Part shown: positions 46,229 to 55,182 of the stretch, piece by piece
Layout: the number at the start of each line of letters is the position of its first letter
How positions within the stretch are numbered: position 1 is the first letter of the stretch
Origin: Hyphomicrobiales bacterium
GTDB lineage: Bacteria; Pseudomonadota; Alphaproteobacteria; Rhizobiales; Phreatobacteraceae
NCBI GenBank assembly: GCA_017304475.1
Contig: JAFKKV010000015.1
Span: forward strand, 253,428 to 315,424
DNA: 61,997 nt
Reading direction: 5' to 3'
Translations under genes and position numbers: made by a program
Notes under the pieces: generated by a model
Told to the model about the DNA's origin: nothing
Seen by the model: the letters and a program-made list of their open reading frames with translations, nothing else
The model's database searches: none

Positions 46229-46966
46229 ATGTTCGATCTGACAGGCAAGACCGCACTCGTCACCGGAGCGACCGGTGGCATCGGCGGCGCGGTTGCCGCG
46301 GCCCTGCACGCACGCGGCGCGACGGTGGCCTTATCGGGCACGCGCCGGGAGAAGCTCGACGAGCTGGCGGCCGCGCTCGGTGAGCGCACGCATGTCCTGC
46401 CGACCAACCTGTCGTCGATCGAAGAGGTCGAGGCACTGGTTCCGGCCGCCGAGAAGGCGATGGGACAACTCGATATTCTTGTGAATAACGCCGGCATCAC
46501 CCGGGATAATCTGTTCATCCGGATGAAGGACGAAGAGTGGGACCAGGTGATCGCGGTCAATCTGAGCGCCAGCTTCCGCCTGACCCGCGCCGCCACCAAG
46601 CTGATGATGCGCAAGCGCTGGGGGCGGATCGTCTCGATCACCTCGGTGGTCGGCGTGACCGGCAATCCCGGCCAGGGCAATTACGCGGCCTCCAAAGCCG
46701 GCATTATCGGCATGTCGAAAGCGCTTGCGGCTGAGGTTGCAAGCCGCAATGTCACGGTCAATTGCGTGGCGCCCGGCTTCATCGAAACCGCCATGACCGA
46801 TGTCCTGAACGACAAGCAGAAGGAGACCATCCTGACGCGGGTTCCGGCCGGTCGGCTCGGCAGGGCGAATGAAATCGCGGCCGCCGTTGTCTATCTCGCG
46901 TCGGAAGAAGCCGCTTACGTCACTGGTCAGACGCTCCACGTCAATGGTGGCATGGCCATGATATAA
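46229..46966 (+). CDS. fabG: 3-oxoacyl-ACP reductase FabG
   Basis: A 245-residue classical SDR reducing 3-oxoacyl-ACP with NADPH. The cofactor loop TGATGGIGG, the NNAG motif and the catalytic S139, Y152, K156 (in GQGNYAASKAG) are intact, unlike in the SDR at 29.6-30.3 kb. The C-terminal GQTLHVNGGMAMI is the FabG ending. It has its own GAGGT site and lies in the fab cluster. Confidence 0.96.
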   Translation: MFDLTGKTALVTGATGGIGGAVAAALHARGATVALSGTRREKLDELAAALGERTHVLPTNLSSIEEVEALVPAAEKAMGQLDILVNNAGITRDNLFIRMKDEEWDQVIAVNLSASFRLTRAATKLMMRKRWGRIVSITSVVGVTGNPGQGNYAASKAGIIGMSKALAAEVASRNVTVNCVAPGFIETAMTDVLNDKQKETILTRVPAGRLGRANEIAAAVVYLASEEAAYVTGQTLHVNGGMAMI

Positions 46967-47165
46967 TTACGTATTTCGACGTTTCGGAGGCACGCTGGCA
47001 AAACCGTGAGGCCTGTGTTAGAGAGCCCTACGGTTCGGGCAGGGGGCCTTCCCGAGACGATCCAGATTCACGGCGGAGCGGCCCGCCACCACCAATCCTG
47101 AATGCCGCACACCGCGTCCCATCGTGGGCGGTGCCTTATCGTCGGATGGAACGAGGATAAAACTA

Positions 47166-47405
47166 ATGAGCGATATCGCTGACCGCGTGAAGAAGATCGT
47201 CGTCGAGCAGCTCGGCGTCGACGCCGAGAAAGTGGTCCCGGCCGCGAGCTTCATTGACGACCTGGGTGCCGACAGCCTCGACACGGTTGAGCTCGTCATG
47301 GCGTTCGAGGAAGAGTTCGGCGTCGAGATCCCCGATGACGCGGCCGAGACGATTCTCACCGTCGGCGACGCGGTGAAATTCCTCGAAAAGGCTGCCAGCG
47401 CCTGA
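47166..47405 (+). CDS. acpP: Acyl carrier protein
   Basis: A 79-residue ACP with the phosphopantetheine attachment Ser37 in [18 protein letters not shown] and the usual acidic composition. It starts at ATG 47166 after 199 bp without a gene, so it may have its own promoter, as acpP often does. A strong hairpin separates it from fabF. Confidence 0.98.
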   Translation: MSDIADRVKKIVVEQLGVDAEKVVPAASFIDDLGADSLDTVELVMAFEEEFGVEIPDDAAETILTVGDAVKFLEKAASA

Positions 47406-47443
47406 TTTGACGCGCTGTTGGACCAAATAATCGATGTTCGAGG

Positions 47444-47474
47444 GGCCGGAGAGCGTTGAACGCCTCCGGCCTTT
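47444..47474 (+). terminator. Attenuator-like hairpin between acpP and fabF
   Basis: GGCCGGAG (47444-47451) pairs with CTCCGGCC (47464-47471), and within it GCGTT pairs with AACGC after a single bulged A, giving about 12 pairs. TTT follows. It could partly terminate, or protect the 3' end of the acpP message, so that ACP exceeds FabF. Confidence 0.65.
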
Positions 47475-47491
47475 CGTTCAGGAGATAGGGT

Positions 47492-48778
47492 GTGGGATCG
47501 GGAACGGGTGAAACGATGATGCGGCGTGTAGTGGTGACCGGCGTGGGTGTCGTCTCTCCGCTTGGATGCGGGGCCGAGACGACCTGGGCAAGGCTCGTCA
47601 AGGGCGACAATGCCGCACGCAAGGTCGAGCACTTCGACGTTTCCGACATCGCCGCCAAGATCGCCTGCATGATCCCGCGCGGCGACGGCACCGCCGGCAC
47701 GTTCAATCCCGACGATTGGATGGAGCCGAAGGAGCAGCGCAAGGTCGACGACTTCATCATCTTCGCCATGTCGGCCGCCACCCAGGCGCTCAACGATGCC
47801 GGCTGGCATCCCAAGACCCGCGAAGAGCAGATTTCCACCGGCGTGCTGATCGGTTCCGGCATCGGCGGCATCGACGGCATCGCCGAAGCCTCCCTGATCC
47901 TCAAGGAAAAGGGTCCGCGGCGCATTTCGCCTTTCTTCATTCCCGGCCGGCTGATCAATCTCGCCGGCGGCTATGTTTCCATCCTGCACGGCCTCAAAGG
48001 CCCGAATCACGCTGTTGTCACCGCCTGTTCGACCGGCGCCCATGCGATCGGCGACGCCGCGCGCCTGGTCGCCTTCGGCGATGCCGACGTCATGGTGGCG
48101 GGTGGAACCGAATCGCCGGTCAGCCGGCTGTCGCTTGCCGGTTTCTCGGCCTGCCGCGCGCTCTGCACCGCGTTCAACGACGAACCGACCCGCGCCTCCA
48201 GGCCCTATGACCGCGACCGCGACGGCTTCGTCATGGGCGAGGGCGCCGGCGTGGTGGTGCTCGAGGCCTATGAACATGCCAAGGCGCGCGGCGCCAAGAT
48301 CTATGCCGAGGTGATCGGCTACGGCCTGTCGGGCGACGCCCATCACATCACCGCTCCCGCCGAGGACGGCGACGGCGCCTTCCGTTGCATGCAGGCGGCG
48401 ATCAAGCGCGCCGGCATCGCACCCAGCGATATCGACTACATCAATGCCCATGGCACCTCGACCATGGCGGACGGCATCGAGCTCGCCGCCGTCGAGCGTG
48501 TCGTCGGCAATGCCGCCTCGAAGATCTCGATGTCCTCGACCAAGTCGTCGATCGGCCATCTCCTGGGCGCGGCCGGTGCGGTCGAGGCGATCTTCTCGGT
48601 GCTGGCGATTCGCGATCAGATCGCGCCGCCGACGCTCAATCTCGACAATCCCTCGGTGGATACCGTGATGGACCTGGTGCCCCACGAGGCGCGCAAGCGG
48701 TCGATCGAAACGGTCCTGTCGAACTCCTTCGGCTTCGGCGGCACCAACGCCTCGCTGATCTTCCGGGCTGCTGCCTGA
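47492..48778 (+). CDS. fabF: 3-oxoacyl-ACP synthase II (FabF)
   Basis: A 428-residue condensing enzyme. The Cys-His-His triad is visible: C179 in TACSTGAH, His in NAHGTSTMADG and His in SSIGHLLGAAGA. GTG 47492 has AGGAG 7 bases upstream and adds eight residues; ATG 47516 (MMRRVVVTGVGV) is where relatives usually start and is the alternative. It elongates acyl chains, including cis-16:1 to 18:1. It follows acpP in the fab cluster. Confidence 0.96.
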   Translation: MGSGTGETMMRRVVVTGVGVVSPLGCGAETTWARLVKGDNAARKVEHFDVSDIAAKIACMIPRGDGTAGTFNPDDWMEPKEQRKVDDFIIFAMSAATQALNDAGWHPKTREEQISTGVLIGSGIGGIDGIAEASLILKEKGPRRISPFFIPGRLINLAGGYVSILHGLKGPNHAVVTACSTGAHAIGDAARLVAFGDADVMVAGGTESPVSRLSLAGFSACRALCTAFNDEPTRASRPYDRDRDGFVMGEGAGVVVLEAYEHAKARGAKIYAEVIGYGLSGDAHHITAPAEDGDGAFRCMQAAIKRAGIAPSDIDYINAHGTSTMADGIELAAVERVVGNAASKISMSSTKSSIGHLLGAAGAVEAIFSVLAIRDQIAPPTLNLDNPSVDTVMDLVPHEARKRSIETVLSNSFGFGGTNASLIFRAAA

Positions 48779-48968
48779 CCAATTGTCGCGCTGGCCCCTG
48801 ATGGGGCCCGCGGCGGCGGAAAATGCGATAGACTGGCGCGACTCGGAGGCGGAGTGGGTATCGATCGCTGATCGATCCGGCTTGTCTGCGAACCCCACCT
48901 GCCTTTCGCCACATTCGCTTCGCATCAGTTGGTTAGTGATGTGACAGCACCGATTCAGAGCTAGCGTA

Positions 48969-50183
48969 ATGAGCGATTCCCCCGGGCTCGGTCCGGTCCA
49001 AAACGGTTCCCGTCCGGCCATCAAGTCGCCCCGTGCCGCCTTGGAGCCGGAGGCGGCTCCGCCGGCTCCCCCGGCCTCGCGGCATGCCCGCAACCAATGG
49101 GTCGTGCTCGGCAACCTGATCCTGTCGCTGGCGCTCGTGCTGCTGGTCGGCGGCCTCGTCGGTTTCAGCTATGCCCGGCACGCCTTCGTGCAGCCCGGCC
49201 CGCTGGAACAGGACCGCGCCGTGTTCATCGCGCGCGGCGCGACCTCCGATCAGATCGCCGAGACACTGGAGCGCAACGGCGTCATCTCGTCGCCCATGCT
49301 GTTCGTCGCGGCGGTGCAGCTCTACGGAGCGCGCGGCGATCTGAAATGGGGCGAATATCTCTTCCCCAAGAAGGTCTCCATGGCCGAAGCGATGGCGATC
49401 GTCATCGAGGGCAAGGCGATCGAATACCGGATCACCATTCCCGAAGGCCTGACATCGGAACAGATCCTCGGCCGCCTCCGGGACAATGACGTCCTGACCG
49501 GTGACGTCGCACGCGTGCCCAAGGAAGGCTCGCTGATGCCCGACACCTACAAGTTCACCCGCGGCACGTCGCGCCAGCAGATCGTCGATCAGATGACCGC
49601 GCTGCAGGCCCGCGCCACGCAGCAGATCTGGGCGCGCCGCGCGCCGGACCTGCCGATCCGCTCGATCGAGGAAATGGTGATTCTCGCCTCGATCGTCGAA
49701 AAGGAAACCGGCCGGGCAGACGAGCGGCCACGGGTCGCCAGTGTGTTCGTCAACCGCCTGAACCGCCGCATGCGGCTGCAATCCGATCCGACGATCGTCT
49801 ATGGCCTGGTGCTCGGCCGCGGCACGCTCGGCCGAGGCATCACCCAGGCCGAGATCCAGAGGTTGACGCCCTACAACACCTACCAGATCGACGGCCTGCC
49901 GCCGACGCCCATCGCCAATCCCGGCCGGGCGGCGATGGAAGCGGTGGTCAATCCGCTGCGCGGTCGCGACGTCTATTTCGTCGCCGACGGAACCGGCGGC
50001 CATGCCTTTGCCGAGACGCTCGAGCAGCATAATCGCAACGTCGCCAACTGGCGCCGGATCGAGCGGGAGCGTGGTCAGACCGACCCGGTGCGCGACCGCG
50101 CGACGATCGGCGATGCGCCGACCGGCACGGCGACGCCGGGCGGATCCGGTACGGCGCCCAATCAGCCGGCGACGCCGCGCTGA
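48969..50183 (+). CDS. mltG: Endolytic murein transglycosylase MltG
   Basis: A 404-residue YceG/MltG protein. A cytoplasmic Pro/Ala-rich N-terminus precedes one membrane segment (about 45-67). The LysM-like and catalytic domains follow, with SIVEKETGRADERPRVASVF holding the catalytic Glu (residues 244-246) and LQSDPTIVYG. It cuts nascent glycan strands and sets their length. The C-terminal ~40 residues are low-complexity. It follows fabF after 190 bp containing a perfect ATCGATC/GATCGAT hairpin (48860-48876). Confidence 0.94.
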   Translation: MSDSPGLGPVQNGSRPAIKSPRAALEPEAAPPAPPASRHARNQWVVLGNLILSLALVLLVGGLVGFSYARHAFVQPGPLEQDRAVFIARGATSDQIAETLERNGVISSPMLFVAAVQLYGARGDLKWGEYLFPKKVSMAEAMAIVIEGKAIEYRITIPEGLTSEQILGRLRDNDVLTGDVARVPKEGSLMPDTYKFTRGTSRQQIVDQMTALQARATQQIWARRAPDLPIRSIEEMVILASIVEKETGRADERPRVASVFVNRLNRRMRLQSDPTIVYGLVLGRGTLGRGITQAEIQRLTPYNTYQIDGLPPTPIANPGRAAMEAVVNPLRGRDVYFVADGTGGHAFAETLEQHNRNVANWRRIERERGQTDPVRDRATIGDAPTGTATPGGSGTAPNQPATPR

Positions 50184-50320
50184 TCCCGGCCGGCATACGC
50201 CGCGCGCAGGGGGCGCCGCCTCGGTGATGAGATCGGGTCGGCCTGTCGGCCCGTCGACCCTTGACCTTGGCGCCGCCGGCACTTAACCGCCAGGGCAGCG
50301 AGGCAACTGCAGGGGATTCC

Positions 50321-51208
50321 ATGGCTCTATCGAGCATGACGGGCTTTGCCCGCGCCGAGGGCGTGACCGGCACCGCGGTCTGGGCCTGGGAAATCAAATC
50401 GGTCAATTCCAAGGGGCTCGACGTCAAGCTGCGCCTGCCCTCGGGCTTCGACCCCGCGGAGCCCGCCATTCGCCAGAAGATCGCGGCTCTGGTGACCCGC
50501 GGCAGCCTTTTCGCCAGCCTCTCGGTGAAGCGCGAGGGCGCTGCCAGCGAAGTCCGCATCAACGAACAGGTGCTCGCCCAGGTGCTCGACGCCGTCAGGC
50601 TGATCACCGAACGCATCGATGCCCGCGCGCCGGCCATTGACGGCATTCTCGCCATCAAGGGCGTGGTCGACGTGGTCGAGCCCGAGGAGACCGAGGAGGA
50701 GCGTGCAGCACTCCAGGCGGCCGTGCTCGCCGGTCTCGACACGGCGCTCGCCGGGCTCGTCGCCATGCGGCAGGCCGAAGGCGCGGCCTTGGGCGCGGTG
50801 CTGAACGATCGGCTGTCCGAGATCGCCGAGCTGAAGCGGCAGGCGGAAACCAATCCCGCCCGCAAGCCCGAGGCGATCAAGCTCAAGCTCGCCGAATCCA
50901 TTGCCGCCGTGCTGGAGACCGGCAAGGCCTTCGATCCGGACCGGCTGCACCAGGAGGCTCTGCTGCTCGCCGGCAAGGCCGATATCCGGGAGGAGCTCGA
51001 CCGGCTCGACGCCCATGTCGCCGCCGCGGCCAAGCTGATGGCGTCGGGTGGACCGGTCGGGCGCAAGCTCGACTTCCTGGCGCAGGAATTCAATCGCGAG
51101 ACCAATACGCTCTGCTCGAAAGCCAATGACGTCTCGCTGACCGCTATCGGCCTGGAGCTCAAGGCCGTGGTCGAACAGTTCCGTGAGCAGGTTCAGAACC
51201 TGGAGTGA
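50321..51208 (+). CDS. yicC: YicC-family endoribonuclease
   Basis: A 295-residue protein starting MSSMTGFARA-like (ALSSMTGFARAEG) and ending in the conserved DUF1732 region (QEFNRETNTLCSKANDVSLTAIGLELK). YicC-type proteins are stress-linked RNases; the E. coli member degrades the small RNA RyhB. AGGGGA lies about 5 bases before ATG 50321. The yicC-gmk order is widely conserved, and the gmk start lies within a few bases of its stop. Confidence 0.94.
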   Translation: MALSSMTGFARAEGVTGTAVWAWEIKSVNSKGLDVKLRLPSGFDPAEPAIRQKIAALVTRGSLFASLSVKREGAASEVRINEQVLAQVLDAVRLITERIDARAPAIDGILAIKGVVDVVEPEETEEERAALQAAVLAGLDTALAGLVAMRQAEGAALGAVLNDRLSEIAELKRQAETNPARKPEAIKLKLAESIAAVLETGKAFDPDRLHQEALLLAGKADIREELDRLDAHVAAAAKLMASGGPVGRKLDFLAQEFNRETNTLCSKANDVSLTAIGLELKAVVEQFREQVQNLE

Positions 51209-51213
51209 TGCCG

Positions 51214-51897
51214 ATGACGGACCCGATCACGGCCCGGCGCGGGCTGATGCTGGTGCTGACCTCGCCCTCGGGCGCAGGCAAATCGACGCTCACGCGCTAT
51301 CTCCTCGAGAAGGAGACCGAGATCGCCTTGTCGGTCTCGGTCACGACAAGACCGAAGCGTCGCGACGAGATCGACCAGGTTCACTACCATTTCATCGACA
51401 AGGCCCGCTTCGGGCAAATGCGCGATGCCGGCGAGTTGCTCGAATGGGCGGAGGTGCACGGCAATTTCTACGGTACGCCGCGCAAGGCCGTCGATGATGC
51501 GCTGTCGGCGGGCAAGGATGTGCTGTTCGACATCGATGTCGCCGGTGTCCGGCAATTGGCCGAGATGGTGCGTGAGGACATGGCGACGGTGTTCCTGTTG
51601 CCGCCTTCGGTCGCCGAGCAGATTTCCCGGCTCAAGCGACGCGCCACCGACGAAGATCAGGCGATCCTGCGCCGCCTGACCACGGCGAAGGATGAGATCG
51701 CCCATTGGCGCGACTTCGACTACATCCTGGTCAATGATGATCTGGACCGGGCCTTCGCCGGTCTGCGTTCGATTCTCGCCGCCGAGCGGTTGAAGCAGAG
51801 CCGGCGGCCGAAGATCGAAGCGCTGATCGCCGAGCTCGACCGTGACCTCGAAAAGGTCCTGGCTGCGGGCAATCTCAGTACCTTCGCCAGGGGGTGA
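51214..51897 (+). CDS. gmk: Guanylate kinase
   Basis: A 227-residue kinase phosphorylating GMP to GDP. The P-loop is TSPSGAGKSTL, and the GMP site includes SVTTRPKRRDE and HYHFIDKARF. ATG 51214 has GGAG 8 bases upstream; ATG 51208 overlaps the yicC stop and is also possible. It ends the fabD-to-gmk run. It is convergent with rsmA across a repeat-containing gap. Confidence 0.96.
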   Translation: MTDPITARRGLMLVLTSPSGAGKSTLTRYLLEKETEIALSVSVTTRPKRRDEIDQVHYHFIDKARFGQMRDAGELLEWAEVHGNFYGTPRKAVDDALSAGKDVLFDIDVAGVRQLAEMVREDMATVFLLPPSVAEQISRLKRRATDEDQAILRRLTTAKDEIAHWRDFDYILVNDDLDRAFAGLRSILAAERLKQSRRPKIEALIAELDRDLEKVLAAGNLSTFARG

Positions 51898-52005
51898 ATG
51901 GCGGGCTTGGACCATGGCGTCCGGCACGGCGCAGGTTTCGACGATTTGGGCTTTCTCGGCTGAGCCCCGGCGTTTGAAGGGGCAAGCGACCTTAAAGAGA
52001 GAAGT

Positions 52006-52093
52006 CGTGGATGGCCGGGACGAGCCCGGCCAAGACGATGAGGGCCGTGAAGCTCACGCATCGTCATGCCCGGGCTCGTCCCGGGCATCCACG
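52006..52093. repeat. Dispersed inverted-repeat element, copy 6 (reversed order)
   Basis: Here the right-type arm (52006-52037, GGCCGGGACGAGCCCGGCC core) comes first and the left-type arm (52062-52093, CCCGGGCTCGTCCCGGG) second, with a 24-bp loop. In both, the usual 'acaagc/gcttgt' is 'acgagc/gctcgt', a paired change that keeps them complementary. It lies between the convergent gmk and rsmA genes. Confidence 0.85.
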
Positions 52094-52179
52094 ACTTATC
52101 CTGCATCCAAGACCTGACATGAAGATCCGTCGGGCTCACGCCGTTCCGGCTCGCAACAGGGGGCGACCCGGCAACGCGA

Positions 52180-53025
52180 TCAGGCACCCGCCTCGAACAA
52201 GCGTGCCAGCGTGCAGAAGGCTTCGATCGGCAGTTCCTCCGCGCGTGCGGTCGGATCGAGACCGGCCGCCGCGATCAGGCCAGCCGGGTCGCGCCCGAGG
52301 CTCTTCAGGCTCTGCCGGATCATCTTGCGCCTTTGGCCGAAGGCGGCCGCCGTCACCCGCTCGAGCGCGCGCACACCGGCCTCGAGCGGCGCGGCGCGCG
52401 GCACCAGATGGACCACCGACGAGGTGACCTTGGGCGGCGGCACGAAGGCGCCGGCGCCGACGTCGAAAGCGATCCTGGCCTGGCTCCGCCATCCCGCCAG
52501 CACGCCGAGCCGGCCATAGGCGTCCGAGCCGGGGGCCGCCACGATGCGCTGGGCGACCTCCTTCTGGAACATCAGCGTCAGCGACTGGAACCAGGGCGGC
52601 CAGGGATCGGTGGTGAGCCAGCCGGTCAGCAGCGGGGTCGCGACATTGTAGGGCAGGTTGGCGACGATGCGGGCAGGTCCTTCGCCGAGATGCGGCTTGA
52701 GGTCGACCTCGAGCGCGTCGCCCTCGATCACCAGGAGCCGGCCGGGATAGCGCGCCTCGATCTCCGCCAGCGCCGGCAGGCAGCGCCGGTCGCGTTCCAC
52801 CGCGACCACCCGGGCCGCGCCATTGGCGAGCAAAGCCCGCGTCAGGCCGCCAGGTCCAGGCCCGACCTCGACCACGGTGACGCCCTCCAGCGGGCCGGAG
52901 GCACGCGCGATGCGGCTCGTCAGGTTGAGATCGAACAGGAAGTTCTGGCCAAGGGCCTTCTTGGGCATCAGGCCGTGGCGGGCGATGACCTCGCGCAGCG
53001 GCGGCAGGTCGTCGATGGCGCTCAT
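52180..53025 (-). CDS. rsmA: 16S rRNA dimethyladenosine transferase RsmA (KsgA)
   Basis: A 281-residue methyltransferase that dimethylates two adenosines near the 3' end of 16S rRNA. It has [10 protein letters not shown], the SAM loop [12 protein letters not shown], and the catalytic motif [14 protein letters not shown] 53025 ([14 protein letters not shown]) is chosen; GTG 53049 directly after the pdxA stop is possible. A short repeat ctcatggca occurs between the two genes. It is last in the minus-strand run lptF-lptG-lptD-surA-pdxA-rsmA. Confidence 0.96.
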   Translation of the reverse strand: MSAIDDLPPLREVIARHGLMPKKALGQNFLFDLNLTSRIARASGPLEGVTVVEVGPGPGGLTRALLANGAARVVAVERDRRCLPALAEIEARYPGRLLVIEGDALEVDLKPHLGEGPARIVANLPYNVATPLLTGWLTTDPWPPWFQSLTLMFQKEVAQRIVAAPGSDAYGRLGVLAGWRSQARIAFDVGAGAFVPPPKVTSSVVHLVPRAAPLEAGVRALERVTAAAFGQRRKMIRQSLKSLGRDPAGLIAAAGLDPTARAEELPIEAFCTLARLFEAGA

Positions 53026-53049
53026 GACATGGCACTCATGGCATGTCAC

Positions 53050-54069
53050 TCATGGCATCGACGTCTGGAAGTCGGGCGCCGCGGTGAGCCGGCCCGCCAG
53101 GGCGATCGAATGGATCAGGCTGGATGGTCGGGCGCGGCCGGTGCCTGCCAGCGAAAAGGCCGTGCCGTGGTCGGGCGAGGTGCGCAGGAAGGGCAGGCCG
53201 AGGGTGACGTTGACCCCCTCGTCGAAGGCCAGGGTCTTCACCGGCACCAGCACTTGGTCGTGATACATGCCGAGCGCCACGTCATAGCCCTTGCGCGCCT
53301 CGGCATGGAACAGCGTATCGGCCGGATGCGGGCCCGTCGCGGCGATGCCGATGCGGTTGAGCTCGGCAACCGCCGGCGCGACGATCTCGTCGTCCTCGCT
53401 GCCGAGCAGCCCGCTCTCGCCGGCATGCGGATTGAGCCCGCAGATCGCCAGCCGCGGCTCGGCAATGCCGAACCGGGTCCTGAGGTCATGGGCCACCACC
53501 GCGCCGGTCTCGACGATCAGATTGCGTGTCAGGCGGCCGGCCACTTCGGACAGCGGAATATGGATGGTCACCGGCACGACGGCGAGCTGTTCGCTCCAGA
53601 TCAGCATGACCGGCCTGACCGGACCGACCCGGAACGGCCGCGCCAGTTCGCCGAGAAATTCAGTATGGCCGGGATGGTCGAAACCCGCGGCCGCCAGCAC
53701 CGATTTGGCGATAGGATTGGTGATGATGGCGCGTGCCCGGTGCGAACGGATATGCTCGACACCGGCCCGGATCGCCTCGATGACGAGACCGGCCGTGTCC
53801 GGTGAGGGCTGCCCCGGCCGGTCATCCGCCGTCCCCTCGACGGCCACCACAGGCAGTCCGAAAGCGAAAGTCTCGACCGTTTCCTCCGGCAGGACCGGAA
53901 CCACGGGAACGCCGATGCCGAGGCGGGCGGCACGCGCCTCCATCAGGCCGGGATCCCCGATGACATAAAAAGGCGGCAGCCGATGCTCGGCCCGGTCGCG
54001 CCAAGCCATCAGGGCGATGTCCGGACCGATCCCGGCCGGTTCGCCCATGGTCACAGCAAGCGGCAGCAT
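53050..54069 (-). CDS. pdxA: 4-hydroxythreonine-4-phosphate dehydrogenase PdxA
   Basis: A 339-residue enzyme of pyridoxal phosphate synthesis. It starts LAVTMGEPAGIGPDI, and the metal-binding His are in GHTEFLGEL, NPHAGESG and MYHDQVLVPVK. Complete length. The surA-pdxA-rsmA order is conserved across proteobacteria; the surA-like stop is 86 bp upstream and the rsmA start overlaps or abuts its stop. Confidence 0.96.
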   Translation of the reverse strand: MLPLAVTMGEPAGIGPDIALMAWRDRAEHRLPPFYVIGDPGLMEARAARLGIGVPVVPVLPEETVETFAFGLPVVAVEGTADDRPGQPSPDTAGLVIEAIRAGVEHIRSHRARAIITNPIAKSVLAAAGFDHPGHTEFLGELARPFRVGPVRPVMLIWSEQLAVVPVTIHIPLSEVAGRLTRNLIVETGAVVAHDLRTRFGIAEPRLAICGLNPHAGESGLLGSEDDEIVAPAVAELNRIGIAATGPHPADTLFHAEARKGYDVALGMYHDQVLVPVKTLAFDEGVNVTLGLPFLRTSPDHGTAFSLAGTGRARPSSLIHSIALAGRLTAAPDFQTSMP

Positions 54070-54155
54070 GGTGGAACCGATACCTCGGCGGCGTCAGATG
54101 AAAGTGGGAACCGGTTCGCCGCGGATCATGCGCGGCGGGCAGGGCGGCCGGGTCG

Positions 54156-55100
54156 TTACTGGCCGCCATTCCTGTATTCGATCACCGCGACGCGGCGGAG
54201 CCGCGCAAGGTAATCGCGGGCGATGCGCTGCATCTCGGTCGTGGTCATTTCCTCGCGCACCTGATTGCGGGCGGTCGTGTCGTCCGCGCGCATTTCGCTC
54301 TTCGAGCAGATCGCGATCATTTCGAAGCCCTGCTGCGAGCGGCTCGGCGGCGTCAGCTTGCCGGCCGGTGTCTGGTCGAGCACCCGGCGGAATTCGGGGC
54401 TGATATCGCTGCTGGTGCGGCGAACCTGGTCGCGCACCGCCGCATCGGGGATCCGGCTGACCTGATCGAGGTCGGTCGCGCAGCTGTTGAACCGGGCGCG
54501 CAGGGCATTGGCCTCGGCGAGGCGGCGCTGCAGCACGGCGGGCGGGGCATTGGCCGGCGCCAGCAGCACGATCGAGCGGAAATTATACTCCATCGGCTTC
54601 TCGGTGCCGCTCCGGCGCCTGGCGATGGCGTCGGCGAGCTGCGTGTCGGTCACGAAGATCGTCCGGCCGAAGCGCGCGCCGACGATGTTCGACCAGGACA
54701 GATCCGCCCTGAGCTTGCCCTTGTAGACGCGTGGCTCGATGCCCTGCGCGCGCAGCACCTGGTCGAAGCCGCGGGGATCGATGCCCGAGCGCTGGGCGAC
54801 CTGCGCATAGGCGGCGTTGACCTGCGCCTCGGAGGCCTCGACGCGGAAACGCCGGGCCTCGGCGAACTTGATGCGGTCGTTGATCAGATCTTCGAGCGCC
54901 TGCTGATGGGTCACCGTGCGGTGCTCGCGCAACTGCAGCAGCCGCTGGCGCTGCGGGATGTCGAAGCTGGTGATCGGCACACCGCCCACGGTGGCGAGAA
55001 CCCGGCCTTCCTGGGCGGCGGCGGGGGTCACGGCTGTGGCGGCGCCGGCGGCGAGGCCGGCGACAAGTGCGAAGCTGAGCAATGGACGCATCAGGTCCAT
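54156..55100 (-). CDS. SurA-like periplasmic chaperone
   Basis: A 314-residue exported protein. The signal peptide (MDLMRPLLSFALVAG...) ends near TPAAAQ, residues 27-31. The SurA N-terminal domain follows (ITSFDIPQRQRLLQLREH; ALEDLINDRIKFAEA). I see no full parvulin (PPIase) domain in the C-terminal half, although EFRRVLDQTPAGKLTPPSRSQQGFEMIAIC resembles part of one. It probably helps outer-membrane proteins such as LptD fold, and the gene lies between lptD and pdxA. AAGGA precedes ATG 55100. Confidence 0.88.
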   Translation of the reverse strand: MDLMRPLLSFALVAGLAAGAATAVTPAAAQEGRVLATVGGVPITSFDIPQRQRLLQLREHRTVTHQQALEDLINDRIKFAEARRFRVEASEAQVNAAYAQVAQRSGIDPRGFDQVLRAQGIEPRVYKGKLRADLSWSNIVGARFGRTIFVTDTQLADAIARRRSGTEKPMEYNFRSIVLLAPANAPPAVLQRRLAEANALRARFNSCATDLDQVSRIPDAAVRDQVRRTSSDISPEFRRVLDQTPAGKLTPPSRSQQGFEMIAICSKSEMRADDTTARNQVREEMTTTEMQRIARDYLARLRRVAVIEYRNGGQ

Positions 55101-55182
55101 GGGCGGATCTTCCTTGAACGTAACGACAATGGAGCCGCCCCCTGTCGCGCAACACGGTGGCGCAATCAGGGCGAACGGCCGA

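Noticed and set aside
46967..47165. Possible small gene between fabG and acpP
   Set aside because: No frame with a ribosome site and plausible composition was seen; the gap is better read as an acpP promoter and leader.
47018..49114. Long minus-strand open frame across acpP, fabF and mltG
   Set aside because: It spans three well-supported genes and their gaps and has no family match.
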